Below are positions 39,029 to 48,615 of a DNA stretch of 64,000 nt, one piece after another. Under the pieces are notes generated by a model. It was given only the letters and a program-made list of their open reading frames with translations. It was not told where the DNA came from and did not search any database. The stretch lies in contig NZ_CP104011.1 of the NCBI RefSeq assembly GCF_025133575.1, forward strand, positions 1,488,001-1,552,000, read 5' to 3'. The position numbers were made by a program, and so were the translations under genes. This DNA is from Pseudomonas sp. GCEP-101 (GTDB lineage: Bacteria > Pseudomonadota > Gammaproteobacteria > Pseudomonadales > Pseudomonadaceae). Position 1 is the first letter of the stretch. Each line of letters opens with the position of its first letter.

Positions 39029-39040
39029 AAAACTATCGCC
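39029..39040 (-). promoter_or_regulatory. ops-like element 3, degenerate
   Basis: The coding strand reads GAAGGGCGATAGTTTTTTGC. Compared with element 2 the core has two changes (GGCGATAGT) but shares flanking AAGGGCG and T-rich tail. It lies 52 nt upstream of element 2 and looks like a decayed or weaker copy. Confidence 0.4.
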
Positions 39041-39353
39041 CTTCCACAGCGAGGTGCTGACGGAAGTTGTCAGGCAGCGATAGGAAAGTGACAGGAAGAA
39101 GAGGTGGCAGAATCTTCCATGACACACTGCTCGTGCGACTGCTCCCTGAGGTGTCTCATCCAGACACCACACGATATTGCTATGTGGATAGTAATAGTGG
39201 GGGGTATGAAGGCATGTCAATGAACGAAGCCCAGAGACGCCAAGAATCCGACAAAAGGCAATTCGATCCTTGTAACCTGTTGATTACTAAGGCGCCATAA
39301 ACCCGACACAAGCCTTTTGACGACGAATACCACCCGCGCGCCTCTGCGCGGAG

Positions 39354-39376
39354 GTATTAATCAGAAAGTATTAATC
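39354..39376. repeat. Direct repeat GTATTAATC x2
   Basis: GTATTAATC - AGAAA - GTATTAATC, exact 9-mers with a 14-nt period, lies 28 nt past the stop of the diguanylate cyclase gene and upstream of the exopolysaccharide leader. It could be an operator or extended -10 region for the operon promoter. No known regulator site is recognised. Confidence 0.4.
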
Positions 39377-39403
39377 GGGCGATGCGGGGCGCGGGGAAGT
39401 GTT

Positions 39404-40372
39404 TCATCCCTGAACAATGCGGTCCTTGCCAGTCCGTTTGGCCTGGTACAGCGCCGCGTCGGAACGGCTGTAGAGAGCGGAAAGATTCTGGTCATCGGGC
39501 TGCAACAACGTCAGCCCCTGGCTGATGGTGACGCTGAAGAAATGCTCGCCCTCGTTGAAACGCAGGCGCTGCACTTCGCGCTGCAGGCGCTCGCCGATCT
39601 GCCGCGCCATGTTTTCGTCGCAGCCGGGCAGCAGCACGGCGAACTCCTCGCCACCGATCCGGCCGAACAGGTCCCCGCGACGCAACGCGCCGGCGCCGCA
39701 CTGGGCGATGCGCTGCAGCACCACGTCGCCGACCTGGTGGCCGTAGACGTCGTTGATCTTCTTGAAGTCGTCCACGTCCAGCAGCAGGAAGGCCAGCGGC
39801 GTGGAGGTCGCCTTGCAGTCGCGGAACGCCTGCTCGGCGCTGTCGAAGAAGTAGCGGCGGTTGCTGCTCTGGGTCAGCACGTCGGTGGTGGCCAGGCGGT
39901 GCAGCTCGGTCTCCAGGTGCTTCTTGTCGGTGATGTCTTCGGCGATGCCGACGATCATCAACGGCAGCCCGGCCTCGCTGTGCTGGCTGACGAAGCACTT
40001 GTCGCTGAGCCAGCGCACCTCGCCATCGGCACGCAGGATGCGGTATTCGCGCTGCTCGATGGCACCGCGCTCGAGCACTTCCTGCAGGGTGCTCTGGGCA
40101 TAGTCCAGGTCATCGGGGTAGATGCAGTTGCGCCACTCGTTGTAGTCCGCCAGCAACAGCGCGGCGGAGCGGCCGAAGATGCGCTCGTAGGCCGGGCTGA
40201 CATAGACCATGCGCTGGCTTTGCCAGTCGAAGGCCCAGAGCACCGAGTTGACGCTCGCCAGCAGGGCGCTGAAGAGCTGTTCGCGCTCCTTCAGGCGCGT
40301 CACTTCGGCGCGGCTATGCAGCAGCGCCAGCAGGGCCTCTTCCTGATCGGCCGGCAATTTGTTCTCGTCCAT
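39404..40372 (-). CDS. PAS-GGDEF diguanylate cyclase (PA0290-like)
   Basis: A 322-residue soluble c-di-GMP synthase. A PAS fold (about residues 35-150, with VNSVLWAFDWQSQRMVYVSP) precedes a GGDEF domain with active-site RIGGEEFAVLLPG and allosteric I-site RRGD five residues upstream, so it should be active and product-inhibited. The ATG at 40372 has GAGGA about nine bases upstream. It is directly upstream of, and on the same strand as, the exopolysaccharide operon, so a local c-di-GMP link to polymer production is plausible. Confidence 0.92.
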   Translation of the reverse strand: MDENKLPADQEEALLALLHSRAEVTRLKEREQLFSALLASVNSVLWAFDWQSQRMVYVSPAYERIFGRSAALLLADYNEWRNCIYPDDLDYAQSTLQEVLERGAIEQREYRILRADGEVRWLSDKCFVSQHSEAGLPLMIVGIAEDITDKKHLETELHRLATTDVLTQSSNRRYFFDSAEQAFRDCKATSTPLAFLLLDVDDFKKINDVYGHQVGDVVLQRIAQCGAGALRRGDLFGRIGGEEFAVLLPGCDENMARQIGERLQREVQRLRFNEGEHFFSVTISQGLTLLQPDDQNLSALYSRSDAALYQAKRTGKDRIVQG

Positions 40373-40442
40373 GTATCAGCGTCCTCCCGCTCATTGACCG
40401 GGGCTATGACCGCAAACTACGCCTTGCTGCTGCAAATTAAAC

Positions 40443-40470
40443 GAAAAGCCCGCCGAACGGCGGGCTTTTC
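40443..40470 (-). terminator. Terminator of desA
   Basis: GAAAAGCCCGCC - GAAC - GGCGGGCTTTTC, a 12-bp perfect stem with T-runs on both strands, lies between the desA stop (40510) and the diguanylate cyclase start. Confidence 0.92.
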
Positions 40471-40509
40471 TGAGACGCATCTCTCAACGTCCTAGGACGA
40501 TTCCGTCAA

Positions 40510-41691
40510 TCAGACGGCGGGACGCAGGGAATAGGTCTTCAGTTGCTCGGCGAATTCGCGCAGGGACTGGATGCCGCTGGCTTCCGCCTCGTGCACCCAC
40601 TGCTTGATCGCGGCGAGCATGTCGTGGCCGTTGGCGCTGGTTTTTACCCAGATCTGCTGCAGGGCCAGACGCTTCTCGTAGATCACCTGCAGCGACTGGC
40701 TCTGTGCGAGCAGGTCCTGGATGCGGGCATGGTGGCGCTCTTCCAGCAGGCTGGTTTCACGCGAGAGCAGGCGCTTGGCGCGGCGGAACAGGTGGCGCAC
40801 CGACTCGTCGGCCTTGGCCAGTTCCTGCTTCACCAGCGGGCCGATCACCAGCTTGCGGTACTGAGCCATGATCTGGAAGCGGTTGTTGAGGATGGCCATG
40901 GCGGTGTCCATGTCCAGGCTGCCCTTGCCTTCCACCCGATGGGCGATCGGCGCCACGCGGGCGACCTTGGCCAGCCCGAGGAAGCTGAACAGCTTGATCC
41001 AGGCCCAGCCCAGGTCGAATTCCCACTTCTTCACCGACAGCTTCGCCGAGTTCGGGTAGGTGTGGTGGTTGTTGTGCAGCTCCTCGCCGCCGATCAGGAT
41101 GCCCCAGGGCACCAGGTTGGTGGCGGCGTCGCGGCATTCGAAGTTGCGGTAGCCGATGGCATGGCCCAGGCCGTTGATGACACCGGCGGCCCACACGGGA
41201 ATCCACATCATCTGCACCGCCCAGACGGTCATGCCGAGCGCGCCGAACAGGGCGAGGTCGATGATCGCCATCAGCACGATGCCGCCGATGGGGTAGCGCG
41301 AGTAGACGTTGCGCTCGAGCCAGTCGTCCGGGCAGTTCTTGCCGTAGATGCGCAGGGTGTCCTGGTTCTGCGCCTCTTCACGGTAAAGCTCGGCGCCGCG
41401 CCGCAGGACGGTGCCCAGGCCCTTGTACACCGGGCTGTGCGGATCGTCGGCGGTTTCACACTTGGCGTGGTGCTTGCGGTGGATGGCCGTCCACTCGCGG
41501 GTGTTCATGGCGGTGGTCATCCACAGCCAGAAGCGGAAGAAATGCTGCAGCGCCGGATGCAGATCGAGCGCGCGGTGCGCCGAGTAGCGGTGCAGATAGA
41601 CGGTGACGCTGACGATGGTGATATGGGTCAGGACCAGGGTGACCGCCACCAGTTGCCACGGCGACAGGTCAAGGAAACCGTTGTACCACAT
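40510..41691 (-). CDS. desA: Acyl-lipid delta-9 fatty acid desaturase DesA
   Basis: A 393-residue integral-membrane di-iron desaturase that introduces a cis double bond into acyl chains of membrane phospholipids under aerobic conditions. The three histidine boxes are present: HRYSAH (34-39), HRKHH (71-75) and HNNHH (about 209-213). Four hydrophobic segments anchor it, and a long C-terminal helical tail (about residues 270-380) is charged. The start [12 protein letters not shown] at 41691 fits the family N-terminus, although the ribosome-binding site is weak. Matches PA0286. Divergent from the GGDEF/EAL gene. Confidence 0.93.
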   Translation of the reverse strand: MWYNGFLDLSPWQLVAVTLVLTHITIVSVTVYLHRYSAHRALDLHPALQHFFRFWLWMTTAMNTREWTAIHRKHHAKCETADDPHSPVYKGLGTVLRRGAELYREEAQNQDTLRIYGKNCPDDWLERNVYSRYPIGGIVLMAIIDLALFGALGMTVWAVQMMWIPVWAAGVINGLGHAIGYRNFECRDAATNLVPWGILIGGEELHNNHHTYPNSAKLSVKKWEFDLGWAWIKLFSFLGLAKVARVAPIAHRVEGKGSLDMDTAMAILNNRFQIMAQYRKLVIGPLVKQELAKADESVRHLFRRAKRLLSRETSLLEERHHARIQDLLAQSQSLQVIYEKRLALQQIWVKTSANGHDMLAAIKQWVHEAEASGIQSLREFAEQLKTYSLRPAV

Positions 41692-41857
41692 AGGCGATAC
41701 TGTACCTCGGAAGGGGTGTGGACTAGGTTCCCGCCAGGCAGGAACAGCCCGCATTATCACCATGCGGGTCCGGATTACCATCCGGTCTTTTAGATACGAA
41801 CGGGGCCAACTGGCCATTTTTTATACAGCACAGCCAATAAATACAACCCACTACCGC
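41692..41857. promoter_or_regulatory. Divergent promoter region desA / pipA
   Basis: 166 nt between the two starts. It contains two dyads, CCCGCAT-7-ATGCGGG (41748-41768) and CCGGA-6-TCCGG (41770-41785), and GGCCAACTGGCC followed by T-rich TTTTTTATACA that could include a -10 box for the plus-strand gene. Confidence 0.45.
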
Positions 41858-44131
41858 ATGAATCCAAGCCTCAGCGCCCTGCGCATCAGTCTCCTGTACC
41901 TGGTCGCCGCCACCCTCTGGGTCTGGCTGGGTGACCAATGGTTACAAAATGTCCTGCTCGACCCCGTTTCGCTGGCCCGGGCGATGGAGCTGAAGAAGTA
42001 CGGATTCCTCGCCATCACCTTCTTCGTGCTGTTCTTCGTGCTCTGGCGGCATTTCAGCCAGCAGCACGCCGCCTACGTGGACCTGGCCGACAACGAGCAG
42101 CGCCTCCGGCGCGCCCTCGCCGTGGTCGAGGACGGCGTGTGGGACTGGGACCTGGAAACCCAGCGCGTCCATTATTCCTCCGGCTACGCCACGCTGCTCG
42201 GCCTGCCAGTGGAACACCTGAGCGACGACCTGCTGCTCTGGGAGAACCGCCTGCATCCGGAGGACCGCGCGCGCACCCTCGCCCTGCACCGGGACTGTAT
42301 CCAGGGCCTGCGTACTGCCCTGGAGTGCGTCTACCGCATCCGTCACAGCGATGGCAGCTACCGCTGGGTGCGCAGCAGCGGCCGCCTGACCCGCGGCGAA
42401 GATGGCCGGCCGCTGCGCCTGACCGGCGTCAATCGCGACATCACCCACCAGCGCAGCAACGAAGAGCACCTGCGCCAGGCCGCCGCCGTCTTCGAGGCGA
42501 CCCAGGAAGGCCTGCTGGTGACCGACGCCCGCGGCGTGATCGTGCACACCAACCCGTCCTTCTCGCGCATCACCGGCTACAGCGCCGAGGACGTGCTCGG
42601 CGGCCAACCGTCGCTGCTCAAGTCCGGCCGCCAGGACGCCACCTTCTACCAGGGCATGTGGGCCGCGCTGCACGAGCACGGCGTGTGGAGTGGCGAGATC
42701 TGGAACCGCCGCAAGAGCGGCGAGGTGTACCCGCAGTGGCAGCACATCCGCGCCGTGCGCAACGAGGAGGGCGAGCTGACCCACTACGTGGCGGTGTTTT
42801 CCGACCTCAGCAGCCTCAAGCGCTCGCAGCACGAGCTGGATTTCCTCGCCCACCATGACCCGCTCACCGGGCTGCCCAACCGCTTGCTGCTGCGCGAACG
42901 CATCGAACAGGCGCTGGCCCGCGCCGAGCGCGAACAGGGCGGCGGTGCGCTGTTGAGCATCGACCTCGACCACTTCAAGCACATCAACGACAGCCTCGGC
43001 CACGCCATTGGCGACCTGCTGATCCGCGCCGTGGCCGAACGCCTGGAAAACTGCCTGGACGACCGCTGCTGCCTGGCGCGGCTGGGCGGCGACGAATTCG
43101 CCGTGGTCCTGGAAAGCCAGCAGCCCCACCAGGCCAGCAGTCTCGCCCAGCGCCTGCTGGAAGCAATGAGCGCGCCCTTCGACGTCAACGGGCAGACCAT
43201 CTACATGTCGGTGAGCCTGGGCGTCAGCCTGTTCCCCGAGGACGCGCGCAACGTCGACCACCTGCTGCAGCACGCCGACGCCGCGCTGTTCCAGGCCAAG
43301 GCCAGCGGCCGCAACCTGTACGCCTTCTATACCCCCGAGCTGACCGCCCGCGCGCGCTCCCACGTGGAAGTGGAGTCGGCCCTGCGCCACGCGCTGGACC
43401 ATGACGAGCTGCGCCTGTATTTCCAGCCGGTGCACGACCTGGCCAGCGGTCGCATGGTCGGCGTGGAATCGCTGGTGCGCTGGCAGCATCCGCAACACGG
43501 GCTGGTGCCGCCCAGCGAGTTCATTCCGGTGGCCGAGGAAAGCGGCCTGATCACCGCCATCGATGCCTGGGTGCTGGAGCAGGCCTGCCGGCAGATGCGC
43601 CGGTGGCTCGATGCCGGCATCGCGCTGGACTTCATCGCGGTGAACGTCTCCAGCCGGCTGTTCGGTCGCGGCGGCCTCGAAGAGCGCGTCGCCCTGGCCC
43701 TGGAGCAGAGTGGCCTCGCGCCGCATCACCTGGAGCTGGAAGTCACCGAAAGCGCGGTGATGGAAAACTTCGACCAGGCCCTGGAGCTGCTCTGCCAGCT
43801 GCGCCTGCTGGGCGTGCACCTGGCCATCGACGACTTCGGCACCGGCTACTCCTCGCTGATGCGCCTCAAGCGCATGCCGGTGCACAAGCTGAAGATCGAC
43901 CAGGGGTTCGTCGCCGGCCTGCCGGATGAGTCCGACGACGCCGCCATCGCCTGCGCCATCATCGCCCTGGGCCAGAGCATGGGCCTGCAGGTGGTCGCCG
44001 AGGGCATCGAACGGCCCGACCAGGCGGCCTTCCTCCTCACCCATGCCTGCAACTTCGGCCAGGGTTACTGGTACGGCGCACCGCAGCCGGCCGAGGTCCT
44101 GTTGCCGCAATTACCGCGCAGCACCGCGTGA
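41858..44131 (+). CDS. pipA: Membrane PAS-PAS-GGDEF-EAL protein, PipA-like phosphodiesterase
   Basis: A 757-residue inner-membrane c-di-GMP enzyme. Two membrane spans (about 7-25 and 45-65) are followed by two PAS domains (about 80-205 and 210-330), a GGDEF domain ([12 protein letters not shown]) and an EAL domain. The EAL motif reads [31 protein letters not shown] and KIDQGF supply the other metal and catalytic residues, so hydrolysis of c-di-GMP is likely. The start [11 protein letters not shown] fits; longer upstream frames have no site. Matches PA0285, called PipA in P. aeruginosa. Confidence 0.88.
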   Translation: MNPSLSALRISLLYLVAATLWVWLGDQWLQNVLLDPVSLARAMELKKYGFLAITFFVLFFVLWRHFSQQHAAYVDLADNEQRLRRALAVVEDGVWDWDLETQRVHYSSGYATLLGLPVEHLSDDLLLWENRLHPEDRARTLALHRDCIQGLRTALECVYRIRHSDGSYRWVRSSGRLTRGEDGRPLRLTGVNRDITHQRSNEEHLRQAAAVFEATQEGLLVTDARGVIVHTNPSFSRITGYSAEDVLGGQPSLLKSGRQDATFYQGMWAALHEHGVWSGEIWNRRKSGEVYPQWQHIRAVRNEEGELTHYVAVFSDLSSLKRSQHELDFLAHHDPLTGLPNRLLLRERIEQALARAEREQGGGALLSIDLDHFKHINDSLGHAIGDLLIRAVAERLENCLDDRCCLARLGGDEFAVVLESQQPHQASSLAQRLLEAMSAPFDVNGQTIYMSVSLGVSLFPEDARNVDHLLQHADAALFQAKASGRNLYAFYTPELTARARSHVEVESALRHALDHDELRLYFQPVHDLASGRMVGVESLVRWQHPQHGLVPPSEFIPVAEESGLITAIDAWVLEQACRQMRRWLDAGIALDFIAVNVSSRLFGRGGLEERVALALEQSGLAPHHLELEVTESAVMENFDQALELLCQLRLLGVHLAIDDFGTGYSSLMRLKRMPVHKLKIDQGFVAGLPDESDDAAIACAIIALGQSMGLQVVAEGIERPDQAAFLLTHACNFGQGYWYGAPQPAEVLLPQLPRSTA

Positions 44132-44162
44132 TTTCGCGCTAAAAACTTTCAGATATATAAAA

Positions 44163-44187
44163 ATTCTTAAACAGTATTTTTAAGAAT
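44163..44187. promoter_or_regulatory. Palindrome upstream of oscA-sbp-cysTWA
   Basis: ATTCTTAAA - 7 nt - TTTAAGAAT is a perfect dyad, 85 nt before oscA in a strongly AT-rich patch. Position before a sulfate-starvation cluster suggests a LysR-type (CysB) or promoter-overlapping operator. The regulator is inferred, not shown. Confidence 0.5.
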
Positions 44188-44271
44188 ATCCAGCTCCTGC
44201 CTAAGATGCGCTCACACCGCACGCGCCGTTGGTGAATCGGCCGGTGGTCAACCCATTAGGAGCAGATACCC

Positions 44272-44454
44272 ATGAGCGCAACCCTCCGTAGCCTGGACGG
44301 CCAGGACGAAGCCAACATCCTGCGCGAAGTGCAGAGCGCCCTGCGTGGCCTGCGTTTCGGCGCCGTCGAGATCACCGTGCACAACGGCCAGGTCGTGCAG
44401 ATCGAGCGCAAGGAAAAATTCCGCCTGCAGCAGAGCCCCGGCAAACCCGCCTGA
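44272..44454 (+). CDS. oscA: Small sulfur-starvation protein OscA (DUF2292/YezD family)
   Basis: A 60-residue protein with the DUF2292 pattern: EANILREVQSALRGLRFGAV then EITVHNGQVVQIERKEK, a compact alpha-beta fold. Homologues (OscA in P. corrugata, PA0284 in P. aeruginosa) lie next to sulfate transport genes and matter for organosulfur use and chromate tolerance under sulfur limitation. AGGAG stands nine bases before the ATG. Biochemical role unknown. It heads the sbp-cysTWA cluster. Confidence 0.88.
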   Translation: MSATLRSLDGQDEANILREVQSALRGLRFGAVEITVHNGQVVQIERKEKFRLQQSPGKPA

Positions 44455-44491
44455 GCCCTGAGGCAACCGACTGGACATCCGGAGCGTCGCC

Positions 44492-44545
44492 ATGATCGCC
44501 CTGCCCCACCGGTACTGCAGCAGCCAGCCACGAATGCGTGGCTGA
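44492..44545 (+). CDS. Possible 17-codon leader peptide between oscA and sbp
   Basis: An ATG seven bases after GGAG opens a short frame MIALPHRYCSSQPRMRG. Codons 12-17 and the stop coincide with a perfect eight-base-pair hairpin CAGCCACG-AATG-CGTGGCTG (44525-44544). A Cys-Ser-Ser run lies just before the hairpin. The arrangement resembles a leader peptide that could sense cysteine supply ahead of sbp, but there is no U-run after the hairpin and the frame may be chance. Confidence 0.35.
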   Translation: MIALPHRYCSSQPRMRG

Positions 44546-44609
44546 CATAGCCCCCCGAAAGACCCTGCCAAACAAACACTAAGAACTGCATTTTTTTCAG
44601 GAGCTGCAC

Positions 44610-45608
44610 ATGTCCATCCGCCGTTTCGCCCTGGCCGCCCTGGCCAGCGCCCTGATTGCCGGCCCGGTTTCCGCCGCCACCCAACTGCTGAACGTTTCCT
44701 ACGACCCGACCCGCGAGCTGTACCAGGCCTACAACGCCGCCTTCATCAAGCACTGGAAGGCCCAGGGCGGTGACGACCTGACCGTGCAGCAATCCCACGG
44801 TGGCTCGGGCAAACAGGCTCGCGCCGTGATCGACGGCCTGAAGGCCGACGTAGTGACCCTGGCCCTGGCCGGCGACATCGACGAACTGAACAAGCTGGGC
44901 AAGCTGCTGCCCGCCGACTGGCAAGCGCGCCTGCCCGACAACAGCACCCCCTACACCTCGACCATCGTGTTCCTGGTGCGCAAGGGCAACCCGAAAGGCA
45001 TCAAGGACTGGGGCGACCTGACCAAGCAGGGCGTGGAAGTCATCACCCCGAACCCGAAGACTTCTGGCGGCGCCCGCTGGAACTTCCTGGCCGCCTGGGC
45101 CTGGGCGAAGAAGCAGTACGGTAGCGACGAGAAAGCCCAGGAATACGTGCAGAACCTGTACAAGCACGTGCCGGTTCTGGACACTGGCGCCCGCGGCTCG
45201 ACCATCACCTTCGTCAACAACAACATTGGCGACGTGCTGCTGGCCTGGGAAAACGAAGCCTTCCTGGCCAAGAAGGAACAGGGCGGCGAGAACTTCGAGA
45301 TCGTCGTACCGTCGGTGTCCATCCTCGCCGAGCCGCCGGTGGCGGTGGTCGACAAGACCGTCGACAAGAAAGGCACCCGCAAGGTCGCCGAGGAATACCT
45401 GAAGTACCTGTACAGCGAAGAAGGCCAGCGCATCGCCGCGCAGAACTTCTACCGCCCGCGTAATGCCAAGGTCGCTGCCGAGTTCGCCAACCAGTTCCCG
45501 AAACTGAACCTGGTGACCATCGACAAGGACTTCGGCGGCTGGAAAGTCGCGCAGCCCAAGTTCTTCAACGACGGCGGTATCTTCGACAAGATCTACCAGG
45601 CGCAGTGA
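44610..45608 (+). CDS. sbp: Periplasmic sulfate-binding protein Sbp
   Basis: A 332-residue binding protein for the CysTWA sulfate/thiosulfate importer. The signal peptide [20 protein letters not shown] ends at SAA; the mature chain starts [15 protein letters not shown], the family hallmark. [14 protein letters not shown] and [18 protein letters not shown] form the sulfate-binding loops. CAGGAG precedes the ATG. Followed by a GC hairpin and an inserted repeat before cysT, which may raise sbp expression over the permeases. Confidence 0.96.
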   Translation: MSIRRFALAALASALIAGPVSAATQLLNVSYDPTRELYQAYNAAFIKHWKAQGGDDLTVQQSHGGSGKQARAVIDGLKADVVTLALAGDIDELNKLGKLLPADWQARLPDNSTPYTSTIVFLVRKGNPKGIKDWGDLTKQGVEVITPNPKTSGGARWNFLAAWAWAKKQYGSDEKAQEYVQNLYKHVPVLDTGARGSTITFVNNNIGDVLLAWENEAFLAKKEQGGENFEIVVPSVSILAEPPVAVVDKTVDKKGTRKVAEEYLKYLYSEEGQRIAAQNFYRPRNAKVAAEFANQFPKLNLVTIDKDFGGWKVAQPKFFNDGGIFDKIYQAQ

Positions 45609-45682
45609 TGCGCCACCCGCCCGGCCTTGCGCCGGGCGACCCGATCCGCGCGGGCCGGTGCACAGCCCGCGCGGAACGAAAA

Positions 45683-45702
45683 CCCCCGCCCAATGGCGGG
45701 GG
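45683..45702 (+). other. Hairpin after sbp
   Basis: CCCCCGCC-CAAT-GGCGGGGG, 74 nt past the sbp stop and without a U-run. Probably an mRNA-stabilising or partially terminating structure that separates sbp from cysTWA. Confidence 0.6.
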
Positions 45703-45705
45703 CAC

Positions 45706-45846
45706 AGAACCTGTTTACGATCTTGCGAGCCAGGGCAGGACAAGGCGAAAACAGGCGAGGAAGCGCAGTTTACGAGCGGTAAATGAGCATCCGAGCCAGT
45801 TTTCAACGCAGTCATGCCGACGCGCAGCAGATCGTAATCAGGTTCT
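45706..45846 (-). repeat. Foldback intergenic repeat (MITE-like), copy 1
   Basis: A 141-bp element between sbp and cysT with 18-bp ends matching 17/18 in inverted orientation: AGAACCTGTTTACGATCT at 45706 and AGATCGTAATCAGGTTCT at 45829. Read on the minus strand it contains GCTGCGCGTCGGC and TGCTCATTTAC in the same order and spacing as the element at 51100, so both are one family. It carries no open frame and no clear target-site duplication. The right end reaches within 30 nt of cysT. Confidence 0.75.
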
Positions 45847-45873
45847 CAACGCGTTCATGAGAAAGGACAGACA

Positions 45874-46692
45874 ATGTCGCGACGCATCTCCCCGGTCATA
45901 CCCGGCTTCGGGCTGACTCTGGGTTACACCCTGGTGTATCTCAGCCTGTTGGTGCTGATTCCGCTGGGGGCCATGTTCCTCAAGACGACCCAGCTCTCCT
46001 GGGATCAGTTCTGGACCATCATCACCGCGCCGCGAGTCATCGCCGCGCTCAAGCTGAGCTTCGGCACCGCGCTGATCGCCGCCCTGATCAACGGCGTGAT
46101 CGGCACCCTGCTGGCCTGGGTACTGGTGCGCTACCGCTTCCCGGGACGCAAGATCATCGACGCAATGATCGACCTGCCCTTCGCCCTTCCCACCGCCGTG
46201 GCCGGTATCGCGCTGACTGCGCTGTACGCCCCCAGTGGCCTGGTCGGCCGCTTCGCCACCGAAATCGGCCTGAAGATCGCCTACACCCCGCTGGGCATTA
46301 CGCTCGCGCTGACCTTCGTGGTCCTGCCGTTCGTGGTGCGCACGGTGCAGCCGGTACTGGCGGACATCCCGCGTGAAGTCGAGGAAGCCGCCGCCTGCCT
46401 GGGCGCCAAGCCGCTGCAGGTGTTCCGCCACGTGCTGCTGCCCGCCCTCCTCCCGGCCTGGCTGACCGGCTTCGCCCTGGCCTTTGCCCGCGGCGTCGGC
46501 GAGTACGGCTCGGTGATCTTCATCGCCGGCAACATGCCGATGAAGACCGAGATCCTGCCGCTGCTGATCATGGTCAAGCTGGACCAGTACGACTACACGG
46601 GCGCCACCGCCATCGGCGTGCTGATGCTGGTCGTCGCCTTCGTCCTGCTGCTGCTGATCAACCTGCTGCAACGCCGCATCGAAACGCCCTGA
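45874..46692 (+). CDS. cysT: Sulfate/thiosulfate ABC transporter permease CysT
   Basis: A 272-residue inner-membrane permease (CysU/CysT). Six hydrophobic segments, from [20 protein letters not shown] to a terminal [17 protein letters not shown]. The EAA loop [19 protein letters not shown] (about residues 169-187) contacts CysA. AAGGA lies before the ATG. It precedes cysW by ten bases. Confidence 0.95.
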   Translation: MSRRISPVIPGFGLTLGYTLVYLSLLVLIPLGAMFLKTTQLSWDQFWTIITAPRVIAALKLSFGTALIAALINGVIGTLLAWVLVRYRFPGRKIIDAMIDLPFALPTAVAGIALTALYAPSGLVGRFATEIGLKIAYTPLGITLALTFVVLPFVVRTVQPVLADIPREVEEAAACLGAKPLQVFRHVLLPALLPAWLTGFALAFARGVGEYGSVIFIAGNMPMKTEILPLLIMVKLDQYDYTGATAIGVLMLVVAFVLLLLINLLQRRIETP

Positions 46693-46702
46693 GGAGCGCG
46701 CC

Positions 46703-47575
46703 ATGAGTACCGCAAGCCTTTCCGCCGCGGCCGCTGCCAACGCGGCTCGCCGGGGTAATGTGTGGGGCCGCCGCGCCCTGATCGCGCTGGCCTGGCTGGC
46801 CTTCGCCGTGTTCCTGCTGCTGCCGCTGTTCGTGGTGCTGAGCGAGGCGCTGAAGCAGGGCTTCGGCACCTTCTTCGAAGCCATCCTGGAACCCGACGCG
46901 CTGGCCGCGCTGAAGCTGACGCTGATCGCCGTGGGCATCTCGGTGCCGCTGAACCTGGTGTTCGGCGTCGCCGCCGCCTGGTGCGTGACCAAGTTCGAGT
47001 TCCCCGGCAAGAGCATCCTGGTCACCCTGATCGACCTGCCGTTCTCGGTCTCGCCGGTGATCGCCGGCCTGATCTACGTGCTGCTGTTCGGCGCCCAGGG
47101 CTACTTCGGCCAGTGGCTGTCGGACCACGACATCCAGATCGTCTTCGCCGTGCCGGGCATCGTGCTGGCCACCATCTTCGTCACCTTCCCCTTCGTCGCC
47201 CGCGAACTGATTCCGCTGATGCAGGAACAGGGCACCCAGGAAGAGGAAGCTGCGCGCCTGCTCGGCGCCAATGGCTGGCAGATGTTCTGGCACGTCACGT
47301 TGCCGAACATCAAATGGGGCCTGATCTACGGCGTGGTGCTCTGCACCGCGCGGGCCATGGGTGAGTTCGGTGCGGTGTCGGTGGTCTCCGGGCACATCCG
47401 CGGCGTCACCAACACCCTGCCGCTGCACGTCGAAATCCTCTACAACGAATACAACCACGTCGCCGCTTTCAGCGTCGCCACCCTGCTGCTGCTGATGGCC
47501 CTGGTCATCCTGCTGCTCAAGCAGTGGAGCGAATCGCGCCTGACCCGCGCCAAAGTCAAAGCTGACGAAGAGTGA
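46703..47575 (+). CDS. cysW: Sulfate/thiosulfate ABC transporter permease CysW
   Basis: A 290-residue permease, partner of CysT. Six spans are visible, and the EAA loop is [19 protein letters not shown] (about 174-192). GAGGAG lies before the ATG. The N-terminal 20 residues are alanine-rich and variable. Ten bases separate it from cysA. Confidence 0.95.
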   Translation: MSTASLSAAAAANAARRGNVWGRRALIALAWLAFAVFLLLPLFVVLSEALKQGFGTFFEAILEPDALAALKLTLIAVGISVPLNLVFGVAAAWCVTKFEFPGKSILVTLIDLPFSVSPVIAGLIYVLLFGAQGYFGQWLSDHDIQIVFAVPGIVLATIFVTFPFVARELIPLMQEQGTQEEEAARLLGANGWQMFWHVTLPNIKWGLIYGVVLCTARAMGEFGAVSVVSGHIRGVTNTLPLHVEILYNEYNHVAAFSVATLLLLMALVILLLKQWSESRLTRAKVKADEE

Positions 47576-47585
47576 GAGCCACGCC

Positions 47586-48575
47586 ATGAGCATCGAAATC
47601 CGTAACGTCGGCAAGAACTTCAACGCCTTCAAGGCGCTGAACGACATCAACCTCGACATCCACAGCGGCGAGCTGGTCGCCCTGCTCGGCCCGTCCGGCT
47701 GCGGCAAGACCACCCTGCTGCGCATCATCGCCGGCCTGGAAACCCCGGACGCCGGCAACATCGTGTTCCACGGCGAGGACGTCTCGCAGCACGACGTGCG
47801 CGATCGCAACGTCGGCTTCGTGTTCCAGCACTACGCGCTGTTCCGCCACATGACGGTGTTCGACAACGTCGCCTTCGGCCTGCGCATGAAGCCCAAGAAG
47901 GAACGCCCGAGCGAAGCGCGCATCGCCGAGAAGGTCCACGAACTGCTAAACATGGTGCAGCTCGACTGGCTGTCCGACCGCTACCCGGAGCAGCTCTCCG
48001 GCGGCCAGCGCCAGCGTATCGCCCTGGCGCGCGCCCTGGCGGTGGAACCGAAGATCCTGCTGCTGGACGAACCCTTCGGCGCCCTCGACGCCAAGGTGCG
48101 CAAGGAGCTGCGCCGCTGGCTGGCGCGTCTGCACGAGGAGATCAACCTGACCAGCGTGTTCGTCACCCACGACCAGGAAGAAGCGATGGAAGTCGCCGAC
48201 CGCATCGTGGTGATGAACAAGGGCGTGATCGAGCAGATCGGCTCCCCTGGCGAGGTCTACGAGAACCCGGCCAGCGACTTCGTCTACCACTTCCTGGGCG
48301 ACTCCAACCGCCTGCACATCGGCGGTGACGAGCACGTGCTGTTCCGTCCGCACGAGGTCTCGCTGTCGCGCTCCGAAGTGGCCGAGCATCGCGCCGCCGA
48401 GGTCCGCGATATCCGTCCGCTGGGCGCGATCACCCGGGTGACCCTCAAGGTGGACGGCCAGGACGAGCTGATCGAGGCCGAAGTGGTGAAGGACCACGAC
48501 AGCCTGACCGGCCTCGCCCGCGGCGAGACGCTGTACTTCAAGCCGAAGGCCTATCAGCCGGTGGCGAATATCTGA
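47586..48575 (+). CDS. cysA: Sulfate/thiosulfate ABC transporter ATPase CysA
   Basis: A 329-residue ATPase driving sulfate import. Walker A is GPSGCGKTT (about 36-44), signature [15 protein letters not shown], Walker [13 protein letters not shown], and a C-terminal TOBE region from about 240. Last gene of the sulfate cluster, followed by a hairpin-rich repeat. Confidence 0.96.
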   Translation: MSIEIRNVGKNFNAFKALNDINLDIHSGELVALLGPSGCGKTTLLRIIAGLETPDAGNIVFHGEDVSQHDVRDRNVGFVFQHYALFRHMTVFDNVAFGLRMKPKKERPSEARIAEKVHELLNMVQLDWLSDRYPEQLSGGQRQRIALARALAVEPKILLLDEPFGALDAKVRKELRRWLARLHEEINLTSVFVTHDQEEAMEVADRIVVMNKGVIEQIGSPGEVYENPASDFVYHFLGDSNRLHIGGDEHVLFRPHEVSLSRSEVAEHRAAEVRDIRPLGAITRVTLKVDGQDELIEAEVVKDHDSLTGLARGETLYFKPKAYQPVANI

Positions 48576-48615
48576 TCCGGCCGGCCTTCCACCTCATGCT
48601 CCAGCGCGGGGGCTT

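Larger units (their letters stand above)
38352..39403 (-). promoter_or_regulatory. 1.05-kb leader and promoter region of the exopolysaccharide operon
   Basis: No gene is convincing here: the small open frames lack ribosome-binding sites and family features. On the minus strand the region holds, in order of transcription: a doubled GTATTAATC motif (39354-39376), a CTAT-GTGG-ATAG dyad (39180-39191), three ops-like elements (39040 to 38890), a hairpin GGCGAAA-4-TTTCGCC (38739-38756) and a hairpin GCGCTCC-5-GGAGCGC (38700-38718), followed by a GC-rich stretch to the first ATG. Base composition is clearly more AT-rich (38600-39400) than the genes on either side. The transcription start is not fixed by sequence; if upstream of the ops copies, the leader exceeds 690 nt. 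Confidence 0.6.

Noticed and set aside
38775..39083. A 102-residue open frame on the plus strand in the exopolysaccharide leader
   Set aside because: Its repeated SYRP/YRPS segments are simply translations of the ops-like repeats; no ribosome-binding site or family similarity.
45706..45846. Complete insertion sequence
   Set aside because: The element is only 141 bp with no transposase frame and no clear target duplication; annotated as a MITE-like repeat.
45605..45916. A 103-residue open frame after sbp
   Set aside because: It runs across the hairpin and the foldback repeat and overlaps the cysT start; composition is not protein-like.
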